Positions 27,182-41,501 of a stretch of DNA of 64,000 nucleotides are shown one piece after another. Within the stretch, counting starts at the first letter, position 1, and every line of letters starts with the position of its first letter. Location: positions 1,426,001-1,490,000 of the forward strand of contig NZ_PIPX01000001.1 in assembly GCF_003987225.1 (NCBI RefSeq), given 5' to 3'. Position numbers and translations under genes: made by a program. Source of the stretch: Pseudidiomarina homiensis. GTDB taxonomy: Bacteria; Pseudomonadota; Gammaproteobacteria; Enterobacterales; Alteromonadaceae. The notes under the pieces were generated by a model. That model was not told the origin of the DNA. It worked only from the letters and a program-made list of their open reading frames with translations, and did no database searches.

Positions 27182-28795
27182 TTAGTTTTGCGGACTATCT
27201 TTCGCAGTAAGTAACCGTTTCGCCTCGGAATTGATCGACGCTGCTTGATTATTCAGTAAGACGACCGCTCGTGAGCCATCTGGATAAAAACCTACATAAC
27301 TGGAAAAGCCAGCAGTCTGCCCATTATGCCACACATAGGTATTTGCTGCAGCATCCTCTTCCAACATCCAGCCGAGCGCTTGTTGGCAACACGAGGCAAA
27401 CTCAGTGCGCGGTGTAAGCATCAGCTCACGCAATTCGGGCTGTGAGGCAAGGCGCTTTTGCATGCCGCGTACATAGGCAACCATGTCCGGCAAGGTGGAA
27501 ACAATAGCGCCGGCTCCGGCAAGGGCTCGAAACCGCCAAGGGCTCACTGGATTACCAAGGCTATCGTGCGGCGTCGCTAAGTTGTTGTCATTATCACTAT
27601 CTGCCAGCGCCACGTAGCTGGCAGTCATGCCGAACGGCTCAAATATGCGATCTTGCAGCAAGTCTGGCAAAGTCGTTTCTTCCACCGTCGCCAAGGCCTC
27701 GGCTAATAAGCCAAAGCCGTAGTTCGAATAGCTGTGACTCTTTGCCCCCACATCGGCACTAGCTAAACTAGCCTCTAACATGGCGCGATTGTAATGTGCG
27801 TACGGATCTTGCTGATTCGCTGTGCTGAGCAAATCCGGCGGTAAGCGGGCCAAACCACTGGTATGGGCTGCCAGTTGTTCAAGGGTCACGCCAGCAGGTG
27901 CCTCTGGAATAATGCTGTTGACCTCGGTTGCCAATGTTACTTGTTCTCTTAGCACGGCATCTGCGAGTAAATACGCGATAAATGTCTTCGTCACAGAGCC
28001 AATTTCGTATTGGGTCGTCGCATCATGTTCGGCAAAGTAATCGAAGGTGACATCGTCACCGCTAAGCACAGCGACCGCTCCTCCTAGGTCACCGAACTCC
28101 GCTTGTTTAACTTGTGGAGCTGGATTATTTTCTGTGACCTTAGTTAAGGTTAATGGCAAAGGCACACCTTGCACCCATACCCCAGCATAACTACCGAGCG
28201 CTTCAGTTTCGCCCTTATAGCTCGCGCGCAATAACGGCGAGTTGAAACGCAGTTGCTCAGCATCAATATGTACTTCACTCAGCGGTATGCCAAAGGACTG
28301 CTGTGCTGGACTATCTAAAGTTCCCAACCAGCCGTCCGCAAGCACCGCAATATTGACTTGCAACGGCAGTGCATTAGCGCCGGCTTGCAGCACACCTGCA
28401 TACTGCCCTTCGCGTTGTTGGCGCGTGAGGTCAGTCGCGTCGAGTTGTTGAAACGCAACCGGAAAATCTTGGCCCTGGGTGAAGGTACCGCGGATGGTCC
28501 CGTTTTCGTGCTGCCCTTGAAAGCGCGCCGATAGCGCAGGTATAGTGAAACTGACCTGGGCTTCACTCACACTAAAATCAGCCACTTCATATTCTTGCGC
28601 ACCTTGATTCGGGCTGACAAACGCTACACCTTGGTCACTAATGTTCAGCCCCAATGCCAACTTAAAGTTAGGTTGATACTCCAACTCGGCACGCCAAACG
28701 CCCTTTAAGTCGACTTCCTCCGCTTGCAGATGCGGGCTGTACAATACTCCGCTCGCCGTTAATAGAACCGCGCAAAACATCAAAGCAAAACGCAT
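27182..28795 (-). CDS. Serine hydrolase, class C beta-lactamase/esterase family
   Basis: Exported protein of 537 residues. A signal peptide (to about residue 25) is followed by about 200 residues of beta-rich repeats (similar blocks starting near 28, 128 and 200: GVWRAELEY, YAGVLQAG, YAGVWVQG), then a beta-lactamase-fold domain from about 235. Active-site motifs are S267-V-T-K270, Y356-S-N358 and H490-N-G492, as in class C beta-lactamases, DD-peptidases and esterases. The HNG in place of KTG points to an esterase or peptidase-type member rather than a true beta-lactamase. It sits between rpoC and rpsL, which are often direct neighbours in gammaproteobacteria, and has its own terminator. GGGAG precedes the ATG. 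Confidence 0.85.
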   Translation of the reverse strand: MRFALMFCAVLLTASGVLYSPHLQAEEVDLKGVWRAELEYQPNFKLALGLNISDQGVAFVSPNQGAQEYEVADFSVSEAQVSFTIPALSARFQGQHENGTIRGTFTQGQDFPVAFQQLDATDLTRQQREGQYAGVLQAGANALPLQVNIAVLADGWLGTLDSPAQQSFGIPLSEVHIDAEQLRFNSPLLRASYKGETEALGSYAGVWVQGVPLPLTLTKVTENNPAPQVKQAEFGDLGGAVAVLSGDDVTFDYFAEHDATTQYEIGSVTKTFIAYLLADAVLREQVTLATEVNSIIPEAPAGVTLEQLAAHTSGLARLPPDLLSTANQQDPYAHYNRAMLEASLASADVGAKSHSYSNYGFGLLAEALATVEETTLPDLLQDRIFEPFGMTASYVALADSDNDNNLATPHDSLGNPVSPWRFRALAGAGAIVSTLPDMVAYVRGMQKRLASQPELRELMLTPRTEFASCCQQALGWMLEEDAAANTYVWHNGQTAGFSSYVGFYPDGSRAVVLLNNQAASINSEAKRLLTAKDSPQN

Positions 28796-28846
28796 GAGGT
28801 TGCTCCCAATAGAAGTGGTGAAAATAAAACCTGAATTTAGCCCAAC

Positions 28847-28879
28847 AAAAAAGGCCAGTCGAATTCGACTGGCCTTTTA
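28847..28879 (-). terminator. Rho-independent terminator after rpoC
   Basis: Perfect palindrome with arms GGCCAGTC (28853-28860) and GACTGGCC (28867-28874), flanked by A and T runs, so it can work on either strand. It ends the rplKAJL-rpoBC unit. Confidence 0.92.
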
Positions 28880-28908
28880 ATTGTTAGCAGATGTATAGCG
28901 CTGATAAC

Positions 28909-33147
<4,239 letters not shown>

Positions 33148-33182
33148 GATTTATCTCCTGGCAATTAGCGTCCGGTTTGGTC

Positions 33183-36100
33183 TCAGTCTTGGTCCAACTC
33201 AATGTTGATACCTAGCGAGCGGATTTCCTTCAGCAATACGTTGAAGGATTCCGGCATACCAGCTTCCATGCGCAAGTCGTTGTCGACGATGTTCTTGTAC
33301 ATCTTCGTACGACCATTTACGTCGTCCGATTTCACCGTCAACATTTCTTGCAACGTGTAAGCCGCACCGTATGCTTCCAATGCCCACACTTCCATCTCAC
33401 CGAAGCGCTGACCACCGAACTGTGCTTTACCACCCAGCGGCTGCTGAGTAACCAAGCTGTACGAACCGGTTGAACGGGCGTGCATCTTATCGTCAACCAA
33501 GTGGTTGAGTTTCAGCATGTACATGTAACCTACCGTTACATCACGTTCAAAACGTTCACCAGTACGTCCGTCATACAAAGTGATCTGGCCTGATTCAGGC
33601 AAGTCACCGAGTTTCAGGAGTTCTTTAATTTCACTTTCGATCGCACCGTCGAAAACAGGCGTTGCCGTTGGCAAACCTTTCTTCAAGTTGCTCGCGAGAC
33701 GCATTACTTCGTCATCGCTGAAGGTGCTAATATCGACTTCTTGACGCGTATCACCTAAGTCGTAGACTTTTTGTAGGAATTCACGCATCTCAGCAACTTT
33801 CGCTTGCTGTTTAATCATTTTCTCGATCTTGGTACCGATACCACGAGCCGCCAAACCTAAGTGCGTCTCAAGAATCTGACCAATGTTCATCCGCGATGGT
33901 ACGCCCAACGGGTTCAGAACGATATCGACCGGATTACCTTCAGCGTCATAAGGCATGTCTTCAACCGGCTGAATGGTTGAGATAACACCTTTGTTACCGT
34001 GACGACCAGCAAGCTTATCGCCCGGCTGGATGCGACGGCGTACCGCTAGGTAAACCTTAACAATCTTCAACACGCCTGGGGCAAGGTCATCACCTTGAGT
34101 GATCTTACGACGCTTGTTCTCAAACTTGCTATCGAAGTCGTTGCGCAACTCTTCGTACTGCTGAGCAATTTGCTCAAGCTGCTGCTGCGCGTCTTCGTTC
34201 TTCAAGTTTTGCGTCAACCATTTGCTTTGCTCAAGACCAGCTAGTTTTGACTCATCAAAACCATTGGCCAGCAACAGGCTACGGGCACGCTCATAGATAC
34301 CACGCTCAAGAATCTTGAACTCATCGGTTAAATCTTTCTTAACCTGTTCAAGCTGCATGTTCTCGATATCAAGTGCACGCTTGTCTTTTTCGACGCCATC
34401 ACGGGTGAAGACTTGGACGTCGATGACGGTTCCAGTCACACCGTTAGGCACACGCAACGAACTGTCTTTCACGTCCGATGCTTTCTCACCAAAGATTGCA
34501 CGTAGAAGCTTCTCTTCTGGCGTCAGTTGCGTTTCGCCTTTTGGCGTTACTTTACCGACCAGAATGTCGCCACCACTTACTTCGGCGCCAACGTAAACAA
34601 CACCTGATTCGTCCAGCTTGTTCAATGCAGATTCACCAACGTTCGGAATGTCCGAAGTGACTTCTTCCGCTCCTAGCTTGGTGTCACGCGCGACACAGCT
34701 GAGCTCTTGAATGTGGATAGTGGTCAAGCGATCTTCTTGTACCACACGCTCCGAGATCAAGATTGAATCCTCGAAGTTATAACCATTCCAAGGCATGAAC
34801 GCGACGCGTAAGTTTTGCCCAAGGGCCAAGTCACCCATATCGGTTGACGGACCATCGGCCAATACATCACCACGCATGACCGGCTCACCAACGTTGACGT
34901 TAGGAATTTGGTTAATACAGGTGTTCTGGTTTGAACGGGTGTACTTCACAAGGTTATAGATATCGATACCAGCTTCGCCAGGTACCATTTCTTCCTCGTT
35001 AACTTTTACCACGATACGGCTAGCGTCAACTTTATCGACCACACCACCGCGCTTCGCAACAACAGTTACACCTGAATCCACAGCAACGGTACGTTCAATA
35101 CCAGTACCTACCAGCGGCTTATCGGCACGCAATGTTGGTACCGCTTGACGTTGCATGTTCGAGCCCATCAAAGCACGGTTGGCATCATCGTGCTCAAGGA
35201 ATGGGATCAAGCTTGCCGCGATCGAAACGATCTGCTGTGGAGACACGTCCATATACTGGACTTGTTCTTTCGACATCAATGTCGTTTCACCTTTATGGCG
35301 ACACGGCACGAGGTCTTCGGTCAACTCACCTTTGTCGTTGGTCTTCACGTTCGCCTGAGCGATGACGAATTGACCTTCTTCAATAGCTGACAAATAGTCT
35401 ACGTCATCAGTTATAACGCCATTATCGACGCGACGATACGGGGTTTCTAAGAAACCGTATTCGTTGGTACGCGCAAAAGTCGACAACGAGTTGATCAAAC
35501 CGATGTTTGGACCTTCAGGGGTTTCGATTGGGCACACGCGACCATAGTGGGTTGGGTGTACGTCACGAACCTCAAAGCCTGCACGTTCACGAGTCAAACC
35601 GCCCGGACCAAGCGCAGAAATACGACGCTTGTGCGTCACTTCTGACAACGGGTTGTTCTGGTCCATGAACTGTGACAATTGGCTTGAACCGAAGAACTCT
35701 TTCACCGCAGCGCTGATTGGCTTCGCGTTGATCAAGTCTTGCGGCATGATGCTGTCAAGGTCACCAAGGCTCAAACGCTCTTTAACTGCACGCTCGACAC
35801 GCACCAAACCTACACGGAATTGGTTTTCGGCCATTTCGCCCACTGAACGAATACGGCGGTTACCGAGGTGGTCGATATCGTCCACTTCATCGACACCGTT
35901 ACGGATTTCGATCAGTTTACGCATGACATCAATGATGTCTTCGTTGGTCAGGGTACCCGGACCGGTTAAGTCATCGCGACCCAAACGGCGGTTGAACTTC
36001 ATTCGACCTACCGCTGACAAGTCATAACGGTCATCGCTGAAGAACAAGTTATCAAATAAGGCTTCCGCCGCTTCTTTCGTTGGCGGCTCGCCCGGACGCA

Positions 36101-37211
36101 TCATACGGTAGATTTCTACCAAAGCTTCCAAGCGGTTGTTGCTTGGATCGATGCGTAAGGTTTCGCTCATGTACGGACCGTGATCGAGGTCGTTCACAAA
36201 CAAAGTTTCAAATTTCTTAAAGCCCGCTTCACGCAACTCAGCCAACAATTCTAGAGTCAGTTCTGCGTTTGCTTCTGCAACCACTTCGCCGGTCTTCTTG
36301 TTGACGTAATCTTTTGCTAGAACTTTGCCTACCAAGTACTCAAGTGGTACTTCCATTTCAGGCTGGTTCAAACCTTCGATTTGCTTGATGTGACGCGCAG
36401 TAATACGACGACCTTTTTCGACGATCATCTCGCCGTCATCGTTTTTAATATCAAACTTAGCGGTTTCACCACGCAGGCGTTCAGGCACCAACTGCATGAA
36501 TACTTTCTTGCCACGGAACTGGAAGTACGTCGTGTCGAAGAACATCTCAAGGATTTCTTCAGTGGTGTACTCAAGTGCGCGCAAAATAATCGACGCCGGC
36601 AATTTACGACGACGGTCGATACGTACAAATACGTTGTCTTTCGGATCGAACTCAAAGTCCAACCAAGAACCACGGTATGGGATCACCCGCGCGTTATAAA
36701 GAACTTTACCTGACGAATGGGTTTTACCCTTGTCATGATCAAAGAACACGCCCGGCGAACGGTGTAACTGAGAAACGATAACACGCTCGGTACCGTTAAT
36801 AACAAAAGTACCGTTTTCAGTCATTAATGGGATTTCGCCCATATAGACTTCTTGCTCGCGCATATCTTTAACGGTGCCTGCCGCTGCTTCTTTATCATAA
36901 AGAACCAAGCGCAGTTTCACTCGCAATGGAGCAGAATATGTAATGCCACGAATTTGACATTCTTGAACGTCAAATACTGGCTCACCAAGGTGATAGCTCA
37001 CGTACTGCAATTCCGAATTACCTGAATAGGCGGCAATCGGAAATACTGAGCGGAAAGCTGCTTCCAGACCATTATTACCTTCTGGATCCAGCTCAATAAA
37101 TTTTTTGAATGAATCTAATTGGATTGACAACAGGTAAGGCACTTCAAGTACATGAGGCCGCTTACCAAAATCCTTGCGAATACGTTTTTTCTCAGAGTAG
37201 GAGTACGCCAT
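33183..37211 (-). CDS. rpoB: RNA polymerase beta subunit
   Basis: Second large subunit of RNA polymerase; the 1342-residue length equals that of E. coli. The rifampicin-binding segment ([20 protein letters not shown]) is wild type. The C-terminal contact with beta' ([23 protein letters not shown]) is present. It follows rplL across a 215-nt gap that contains an attenuator-like hairpin. Confidence 0.98.
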   Translation of the reverse strand: MAYSYSEKKRIRKDFGKRPHVLEVPYLLSIQLDSFKKFIELDPEGNNGLEAAFRSVFPIAAYSGNSELQYVSYHLGEPVFDVQECQIRGITYSAPLRVKLRLVLYDKEAAAGTVKDMREQEVYMGEIPLMTENGTFVINGTERVIVSQLHRSPGVFFDHDKGKTHSSGKVLYNARVIPYRGSWLDFEFDPKDNVFVRIDRRRKLPASIILRALEYTTEEILEMFFDTTYFQFRGKKVFMQLVPERLRGETAKFDIKNDDGEMIVEKGRRITARHIKQIEGLNQPEMEVPLEYLVGKVLAKDYVNKKTGEVVAEANAELTLELLAELREAGFKKFETLFVNDLDHGPYMSETLRIDPSNNRLEALVEIYRMMRPGEPPTKEAAEALFDNLFFSDDRYDLSAVGRMKFNRRLGRDDLTGPGTLTNEDIIDVMRKLIEIRNGVDEVDDIDHLGNRRIRSVGEMAENQFRVGLVRVERAVKERLSLGDLDSIMPQDLINAKPISAAVKEFFGSSQLSQFMDQNNPLSEVTHKRRISALGPGGLTRERAGFEVRDVHPTHYGRVCPIETPEGPNIGLINSLSTFARTNEYGFLETPYRRVDNGVITDDVDYLSAIEEGQFVIAQANVKTNDKGELTEDLVPCRHKGETTLMSKEQVQYMDVSPQQIVSIAASLIPFLEHDDANRALMGSNMQRQAVPTLRADKPLVGTGIERTVAVDSGVTVVAKRGGVVDKVDASRIVVKVNEEEMVPGEAGIDIYNLVKYTRSNQNTCINQIPNVNVGEPVMRGDVLADGPSTDMGDLALGQNLRVAFMPWNGYNFEDSILISERVVQEDRLTTIHIQELSCVARDTKLGAEEVTSDIPNVGESALNKLDESGVVYVGAEVSGGDILVGKVTPKGETQLTPEEKLLRAIFGEKASDVKDSSLRVPNGVTGTVIDVQVFTRDGVEKDKRALDIENMQLEQVKKDLTDEFKILERGIYERARSLLLANGFDESKLAGLEQSKWLTQNLKNEDAQQQLEQIAQQYEELRNDFDSKFENKRRKITQGDDLAPGVLKIVKVYLAVRRRIQPGDKLAGRHGNKGVISTIQPVEDMPYDAEGNPVDIVLNPLGVPSRMNIGQILETHLGLAARGIGTKIEKMIKQQAKVAEMREFLQKVYDLGDTRQEVDISTFSDDEVMRLASNLKKGLPTATPVFDGAIESEIKELLKLGDLPESGQITLYDGRTGERFERDVTVGYMYMLKLNHLVDDKMHARSTGSYSLVTQQPLGGKAQFGGQRFGEMEVWALEAYGAAYTLQEMLTVKSDDVNGRTKMYKNIVDNDLRMEAGMPESFNVLLKEIRSLGINIELDQD

Positions 37212-37355
37212 GGGGTTCCTCAGCTAGCTGATTGATGACCCTAACCACCGGGGAGTCGATGGTTAAAAACAAACTTGTTACAGTTTGTCGTTCCCGTTTT
37301 TGTCACCGCGAGCATGCACCCCAATAACGGGCAAAAATGATACATGCTTAACAGC

Positions 37356-37390
37356 GCAAAAAGCCTGGTGACTCAAAAAGTCACCAGGCC
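37356..37390 (-). terminator. Attenuator in the rplL-rpoB gap
   Basis: GCCTGGTGACT (37363-37373) and AGTCACCAGGC (37379-37389) form an 11-bp stem with a 5-nt loop, followed by TTTTT on the minus strand. In E. coli a partial terminator at the same place sets the ratio of ribosomal protein to RNA polymerase mRNA; the same role is likely here. Confidence 0.88.
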
Positions 37391-37426
37391 CAGGCCTATG
37401 CGGCCAGTTTTTGTGTCAGTCGTTGA

Positions 37427-37804
37427 TTATTTAACTTCAACTTCTGCACCAGCTTCTTCAAGCTGCTTTTTCAGTTCTTCAGCTTCGTCTTTCGCGATGC
37501 CTTCTTTAACGGCTACCGGTGCAGACTCAACCATAGCTTTCGCTTCTTTCAGGCCAAGACCAGTTGCTGCGCGAACTGCTTTGATTGCGCCAACTTTGTT
37601 TGAACCAGCTGATTTCAATACTACGTCGAATTCAGTTTTCTCTTCTGCAGCAGCGTCGCCGCCTGCAGCTGGACCAGCAGCTACTGCAACAGCAGCAGAT
37701 GCGTCAACACCGAATTTCTCTTCAGCAGCTTCGATCAGTTCTACCAGTTCCATTACTGGCATTTCAGCGATTGCATTCAAGATATCTTCTTTAGTAAGAG
37801 CCAT
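37427..37804 (-). CDS. rplL: 50S ribosomal protein L7/L12
   Basis: Stalk protein that recruits translational GTPases; 125 residues with the N-terminal dimer domain, an Ala/Gly-rich hinge ([13 protein letters not shown]) and the C-terminal factor-binding domain ([20 protein letters not shown]). It lies 53 nt after rplJ. Confidence 0.98.
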   Translation of the reverse strand: MALTKEDILNAIAEMPVMELVELIEAAEEKFGVDASAAVAVAAGPAAGGDAAAEEKTEFDVVLKSAGSNKVGAIKAVRAATGLGLKEAKAMVESAPVAVKEGIAKDEAEELKKQLEEAGAEVEVK

Positions 37805-37857
37805 AACTCTAAACTCCTGGGTTATAAATTACAAAAAAATTGGTTAAAAAACCGCTT

Positions 37858-38376
37858 CTATTTAGCGTCTTTAATTGCCGCCAACACACGCACAAACTTA
37901 GTAGGAACTTCGTTAACTGTACGAACGAACTTACTAACAGGTGCCTTGAAGGTGGCCAGCAATTTCGCCAATGCTTCGTCACGCGTCGGAAGTGATGCAA
38001 CTGCATCAAGTTTGTCTGCGCCCATAACACCGCTACCGATGTGGAGAGCAGTTACTTTCAGGTGCTTGTTCTCTTTAGCGAAGTCTTTGAACAAACGAGC
38101 TGAAGCGCCCGGTGCATCCAAAGAAAAGCCGTAAACAAGTGGACCTTTCAGTACTTCGTCCATGTCGCCAAACTGCGTACCTTCAAAAGCACGTTTCGCG
38201 AGGGTATTCCGAATAACTTTCAGATATACGCCTTGCTCACGCGCCTGACGGCGCAGCACGGTCATGTCCGCAACTTCCATACCGCGATACTCAGCAACAG
38301 CGACGGATAGAGCGTTTGAAGCAACTTCGTTAACTTCTTTAACGATTGCTTTTTTTGCTGCTAAACCTAGTGCCAC
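37858..38376 (-). CDS. rplJ: 50S ribosomal protein L10
   Basis: Base of the ribosomal stalk, binding L7/L12 dimers through its C-terminal helix. I chose a GTG at 38376 (172 residues, [14 protein letters not shown]), with AGAGGTGAT just upstream, which matches the family start; an in-frame ATG at 38430 would add 18 residues unrelated to L10 and cut into the leader. The complex of L10 with L7/L12 represses translation by binding the leader upstream. Confidence 0.95.
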   Translation of the reverse strand: MALGLAAKKAIVKEVNEVASNALSVAVAEYRGMEVADMTVLRRQAREQGVYLKVIRNTLAKRAFEGTQFGDMDEVLKGPLVYGFSLDAPGASARLFKDFAKENKHLKVTALHIGSGVMGADKLDAVASLPTRDEALAKLLATFKAPVSKFVRTVNEVPTKFVRVLAAIKDAK

Positions 38377-38439
38377 TGATATCACCTCTTTTTTTAGTTC
38401 TTGGCATAGCCGCGAACTATCGTTACACATAGGTAGACC

Positions 38440-38600
38440 GGAATTGCATCTACCACGTTGTCACGGTGAATCTCTTACCCAGAGAGTCTGAGCCGGATTA
38501 CACCATCTGCGCAGGAAATTAAGTGTCGCTAATCATTTCTTCTCAGAAATCACCGCGAGACACCTGCGGTCTTGGACGGGAGCCACATTCACTAAGCTAT
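38440..38600 (-). promoter_or_regulatory. L10 (rplJL) ribosomal protein leader
   Basis: The minus strand contains GACCGCAGGTGTC (38560-38572) and CTTAATTTCCTGCGCAGATGG (within 38502-38522), the conserved kink-turn core of the L10 leader that binds L10-L7/L12 in E. coli. It fills most of the 256-nt rplA-rplJ gap. Boundaries are approximate. Confidence 0.8.
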
Positions 38601-38632
38601 TACACGAAGTGGCGACTCCAACCCATAAAACC

Positions 38633-39328
38633 TTATTTGCCTTCTAACGTACCTTGGTCGATGGCTACGCCAGCGCCCATAGTCGTTGATAAGCTCACTT
38701 TCTTGATGTACTGACCTTTCGCTGAAGAAGGCTTCGCTTTCTTCAATGCTGCCAGCAATGCTTCTAAGTTTTCTTTCAATTTGTCGTTATCGAAATCAAC
38801 TTTACCGATAGTCGCGTGGATGATACCCGCTTTATCGTTGCGATAACGAATCTGACCAGCTTTCGCGTTTTGTACCGCGGTCGCAACGTCAGGCGTTACA
38901 GTACCAGTCTTCGGGTTCGGCATTAGGCCACGTGGACCTAGGATTTGACCCAACTGACCGACAACACGCATTGCGTCAGGTGAAGCGATAACAACGTCAA
39001 AGTTCATTTCGCCTTTTTTCACTTGCTCTGCAAGGTCTTCCATACCAACCAAGTCAGCACCAGCTTCTTTAGCTTTGTCTACGTTTGCGCCGCTAGTAAA
39101 TACAGCTACGCGAACGTCACGACCGGTACCGTTTGGCAATACAGTAGCGCCACGAACGTTTTGATCAGATTTACGAGCGTCGATGCCGAGGTTGACAGAA
39201 ACATCAACGCTTTCTTTGAATTTTGCAGTTGCCAATTCTTTCAAAAGAGAGATAGCTTCGTTGATTTCATAATCACGAGCTTCAACTTTCTCTTTGATCA
39301 GGCGAGCGCGTTTGCTTAATTTAGCCAT
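38633..39328 (-). CDS. rplA: 50S ribosomal protein L1
   Basis: Binds 23S rRNA at the mobile L1 stalk and in E. coli represses the rplKA mRNA. The 231-residue form starts at ATG 39328 ([17 protein letters not shown]); the ATG at 39346 adds six unrelated residues. Highly conserved text includes [14 protein letters not shown] and [18 protein letters not shown]. It starts one base after the rplK stop. Confidence 0.97.
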   Translation of the reverse strand: MAKLSKRARLIKEKVEARDYEINEAISLLKELATAKFKESVDVSVNLGIDARKSDQNVRGATVLPNGTGRDVRVAVFTSGANVDKAKEAGADLVGMEDLAEQVKKGEMNFDVVIASPDAMRVVGQLGQILGPRGLMPNPKTGTVTPDVATAVQNAKAGQIRYRNDKAGIIHATIGKVDFDNDKLKENLEALLAALKKAKPSSAKGQYIKKVSLSTTMGAGVAIDQGTLEGK

Positions 39329-39329
39329 C

Positions 39330-39761
39330 TTACAGACCCTCCACATTCAGGCCCATCGCACGTGCAGAGCCGGCGATAGTACGTACTGCTGCATCAAGGT
39401 CAGCCGCTGTTAAGTCAGGCTCTTTAACCTTGGCAATCTCTTCCAACTGAGCACGGGTAACAGTACCCACTTTCTCAGTGTTAGGACGACCTGAACCACT
39501 CTTGATTCCTGCAGCTTTCTTCAACAAGAACGCAGCTGGAGGAGTCTTCGTGATGAACGTGAAAGAACGGTCTTCGAATACTGTGATTTCAACAGGAACT
39601 GGCGCGCCTTTTTCAAGCTGATCAGTTGCCGCGTTGAACGCTTTACAGAATTCCATGATGTTCACACCGTGCTGACCAAGTGCTGGACCAACAGGAGGTG
39701 ACGGGTTTGCTGCACCAGCTGCAACTTGCAGCTTGATGATAGCGCTAACTTTCTTAGCCAT
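39330..39761 (-). CDS. rplK: 50S ribosomal protein L11
   Basis: GTPase-centre protein, 143 residues: N-terminal domain with the Pro-rich [14 protein letters not shown] and C-terminal RNA-binding domain ([16 protein letters not shown]). First gene of rplKAJL-rpoBC, with its own promoter at 39886-39914. Confidence 0.98.
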   Translation of the reverse strand: MAKKVSAIIKLQVAAGAANPSPPVGPALGQHGVNIMEFCKAFNAATDQLEKGAPVPVEITVFEDRSFTFITKTPPAAFLLKKAAGIKSGSGRPNTEKVGTVTRAQLEEIAKVKEPDLTAADLDAAVRTIAGSARAMGLNVEGL

Positions 39762-39885
39762 GTTTGTATACCTCTTGGTTTGGGTCTAACGCCTTGTAAG
39801 TCTTCAATTTTTACTGCTTTTCGTAAGCAACAAAAACCAAGGGGTGACTTACTCAAACGGCTCCCCGACGTAAAAAAGGAGGCGA

Positions 39886-39914
39886 AGTATAGCTGTTATC
39901 GCACTCCAATGCAA
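39886..39914 (-). promoter_or_regulatory. rplK operon promoter
   Basis: TTGCAT (39909-39914) and TATACT (39886-39891), 17 bp apart on the minus strand, followed by a GC-rich discriminator TCGCC. The gap 39762-40067 also holds a GGCGGAC/GTCCGCC hairpin at 39921-39940 and repeat copy B; I see no gene in it. Confidence 0.75.
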
Positions 39915-39948
39915 TACAGGGCGGACAAAAAACGTCCGCCTTAATTCG

Positions 39949-40057
39949 GTGTTCGCTATTTGCTGTTGGCTGTTTGTTTAAACCCAAAAGTATCTAGTCT
40001 TGGCCTTAAACGAAAAGCGAGCGCTGCGAGCGTGCAAACAGCGAATAGCAAACAACG
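39949..40057. repeat. Heptamer-based intergenic repeat, copy B
   Basis: Left arm GTTCGCTATTTGCTGTT from about 39951 and right arm CAAACAGCGAATAGCAAAC ending near 40055 can pair, with TTTGTTTAAACCCAAAA and GCGAGCG-CT-GCGAGCG between them. It lies between the nusG stop and the rplK promoter. Confidence 0.8.
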
Positions 40058-40067
40058 TTTTTAGGTT

Positions 40068-40610
40068 TTAGGCTTTTTCTACTTGGCCGAATTCGAGTTC
40101 TACTGGTGTTGCACGACCGAAGATCGAAACCGATACCGTTAAGCGACTCTTTTCGTAATCAACACTTTCAACGGTTCCGTTGAAGTCGGCAAACGGTCCA
40201 TCATTAACACGCACAACTTCACCTGGCTCAAACAACGTCTTCGGCTTAGGCTTATCAACTGACTCTTGCAGACGGTTGAGGATAGCGTCAGCTTCTTTCT
40301 GCGTAATTGGCGTTGGGCGATCTTGCTTACCACCAATAAAGCCAAGTACACGCGGAATGCTTTTCACTAAGTGCCACGACTCATCGTCCATGGCCATTTC
40401 CACTAGAACATAACCAGGGAAGAATTTGCGTTCGCTCTTACGACGCTGACCAGCCTTCATTTCGACAACTTCTTCGGTTGGGACTAGGACTTCACCGAAC
40501 TTGTCTTCCATGCCATGCATTTTGATGTGTTCACGCAATGACTGCGCAACTCGTGCTTCAAACCCTGAAAAGGCTTGAACGACGTACCAACGTTTTTTAA
40601 GTTCGCTCAT
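40068..40610 (-). CDS. nusG: Transcription termination/antitermination factor NusG
   Basis: Binds RNA polymerase to raise processivity and couples it to Rho or ribosomes. The 180-residue protein has the NGN domain ([21 protein letters not shown]) and a C-terminal KOW domain ([19 protein letters not shown]). It follows secE with a 3-nt gap. Confidence 0.98.
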   Translation of the reverse strand: MSELKKRWYVVQAFSGFEARVAQSLREHIKMHGMEDKFGEVLVPTEEVVEMKAGQRRKSERKFFPGYVLVEMAMDDESWHLVKSIPRVLGFIGGKQDRPTPITQKEADAILNRLQESVDKPKPKTLFEPGEVVRVNDGPFADFNGTVESVDYEKSRLTVSVSIFGRATPVELEFGQVEKA

Positions 40611-40613
40611 CGC

Positions 40614-40994
40614 TTAAAACTCCAGTCCGGTGAAGAATCCAACAACGCGTACCAGAATCGCATCCATGCCCCACAGAATCAATGAAACAATCGCGGTTGC
40701 GACAACCACAATAATTGTTGTTTGAGTTGCTTCTTGGCGCGTAGGCCATACGACGCGACGTACTTCAGTGCGACTTTCTTTCGCAAAGCTACGAAAACGA
40801 CGGCCTTTGCCGGTCATGCCAGCAACGATACCCGCCACTGCAACAAGCACGACAACCGCGATGGCGCGATAAAGTACAGAAACTGTTTCACCGTAGTAGT
40901 AATTACCCAATACAGCGGCAGCCAAAAGCGCGATAGCGATGATCCACTTAATGCTATCGAAAGAACTGCTTTGCGTTTCGGAAGTAGCACTCAT
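40614..40994 (-). CDS. secE: Protein translocase subunit SecE
   Basis: Essential subunit of the SecYEG channel. The 126-residue protein has three membrane helices, like the enteric form (127 residues), with the conserved cytoplasmic stretch SRTEVRRVVWPTRQEATQT before the last helix. It is cotranscribed with nusG. Confidence 0.96.
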   Translation of the reverse strand: MSATSETQSSSFDSIKWIIAIALLAAAVLGNYYYGETVSVLYRAIAVVVLVAVAGIVAGMTGKGRRFRSFAKESRTEVRRVVWPTRQEATQTTIIVVVATAIVSLILWGMDAILVRVVGFFTGLEF

Positions 40995-41020
40995 TATTCA
41001 ATCCTGTATTTAGAAAAACC

Positions 41021-41097
41021 GTTGTTTGCTATTTGCTGTTTGCTGTTCGAAAAAAAGATCTAAACAAAAAGCGAACAGCAAATAGCAAACAGCGAAT
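41021..41097. repeat. Heptamer-based intergenic repeat, copy C
   Basis: The simplest copy: heptads GTTTGCT, ATTTGCT, GTTTGCT on the left (41024-41044) and GCGAACA, GCAAATA, GCAAACA on the right (41071-41091), able to form a long hairpin with a short A-rich loop. It separates tRNA-Trp from secE. Confidence 0.85.
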
Positions 41098-41103
41098 TTA
41101 TGT

Positions 41104-41180
41104 TGGCAGGGGTGGAGGGATTCGAACCCCCAACCGTCGGTTTTGGAGACCGCTGTTCTACCAATTGGAACTACACCCCT
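41104..41180 (-). tRNA. tRNA-Trp (CCA anticodon)
   Basis: 77 nt including encoded CCA. Acceptor stem AGGGGTG pairs with CACCCCT, the anticodon loop is CTCCAAA, and the T loop is GGTTCGAATCC. The D loop has one C more than E. coli tRNA-Trp. It lies between tufB and secE, as in many gammaproteobacteria. Confidence 0.95.
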
Positions 41181-41282
41181 GCAATTAACCATCTGATGAC
41201 GGAAAATGGACGCTGTATTATACCGATCAAGGCGCTTAAAACAAGAGCAAACGAAGAGCGATGTCTGCTTAAAGCAAAAGCG

Positions 41283-41424
41283 ATGTTTGCTGTTCGCTGT
41301 TCGCTGTTTGTTTAAACCCAAAACATTAAACACTCGACGCTTTAGACGAAGAGCAAATAGCGAATAGCGAACATCATTTTTCGCTTTAGACGAACAGCAA
41401 ACAGCGAATAGCGAACATCGCCTT
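41283..41424. repeat. Heptamer-based intergenic repeat, copy D (extra right arm)
   Basis: Left arm TGTTTGCTGTTCGCTGTTCG from about 41284, then TTTGTTTAAACCCAAAA, then two successive right arms: GCAAATAGCGAATAGCGAAC (about 41353-41372) and CAGCAAACAGCGAATAGCG (about 41395-41413). The second right arm is also shared with the region after tufA. It lies between the tufB terminator and tRNA-Trp. Confidence 0.8.
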
Positions 41425-41433
41425 TCGCGCATT

Positions 41434-41461
41434 AAAAAAGGGAGCCGAAGCTCCCCTTTTA
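41434..41461 (-). terminator. Rho-independent terminator after tufB
   Basis: Identical to the tufA terminator: stem GGGAGC/GCTCCC with a UUCG loop and a T run on the minus strand. The paired hairpin CCCGTAGT/ACTACGGG follows at 41470-41488. Because tRNA-Trp and secE lie downstream, it may be partial or those genes may have their own promoter. Confidence 0.9.
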
Positions 41462-41501
41462 TAGCTAGACCCGTAGTAGAACTACGGGCTACTTCGTAGT
41501 A

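Noticed and set aside
27182..28795. Antibiotic resistance beta-lactamase
   Set aside because: HNG replaces KTG and the protein has a large N-terminal repeat region, so esterase or peptidase relatives fit better.
39921..39940. Terminator after nusG from the GGCGGAC/GTCCGCC hairpin
   Set aside because: There is no T run after the stem on either strand, and it is downstream of the start of the rplK promoter region.
41024..41091. CRISPR array from the regular short heptads
   Set aside because: The unit is 7 bp, in direct tandem without spacers, and no cas genes are near.
41010..41432. Open frame of 140 codons on the minus strand across tRNA-Trp and repeats C and D
   Set aside because: It spans a tRNA and low-complexity repeats (CCSLFAFC-like text) and has no protein-like composition.
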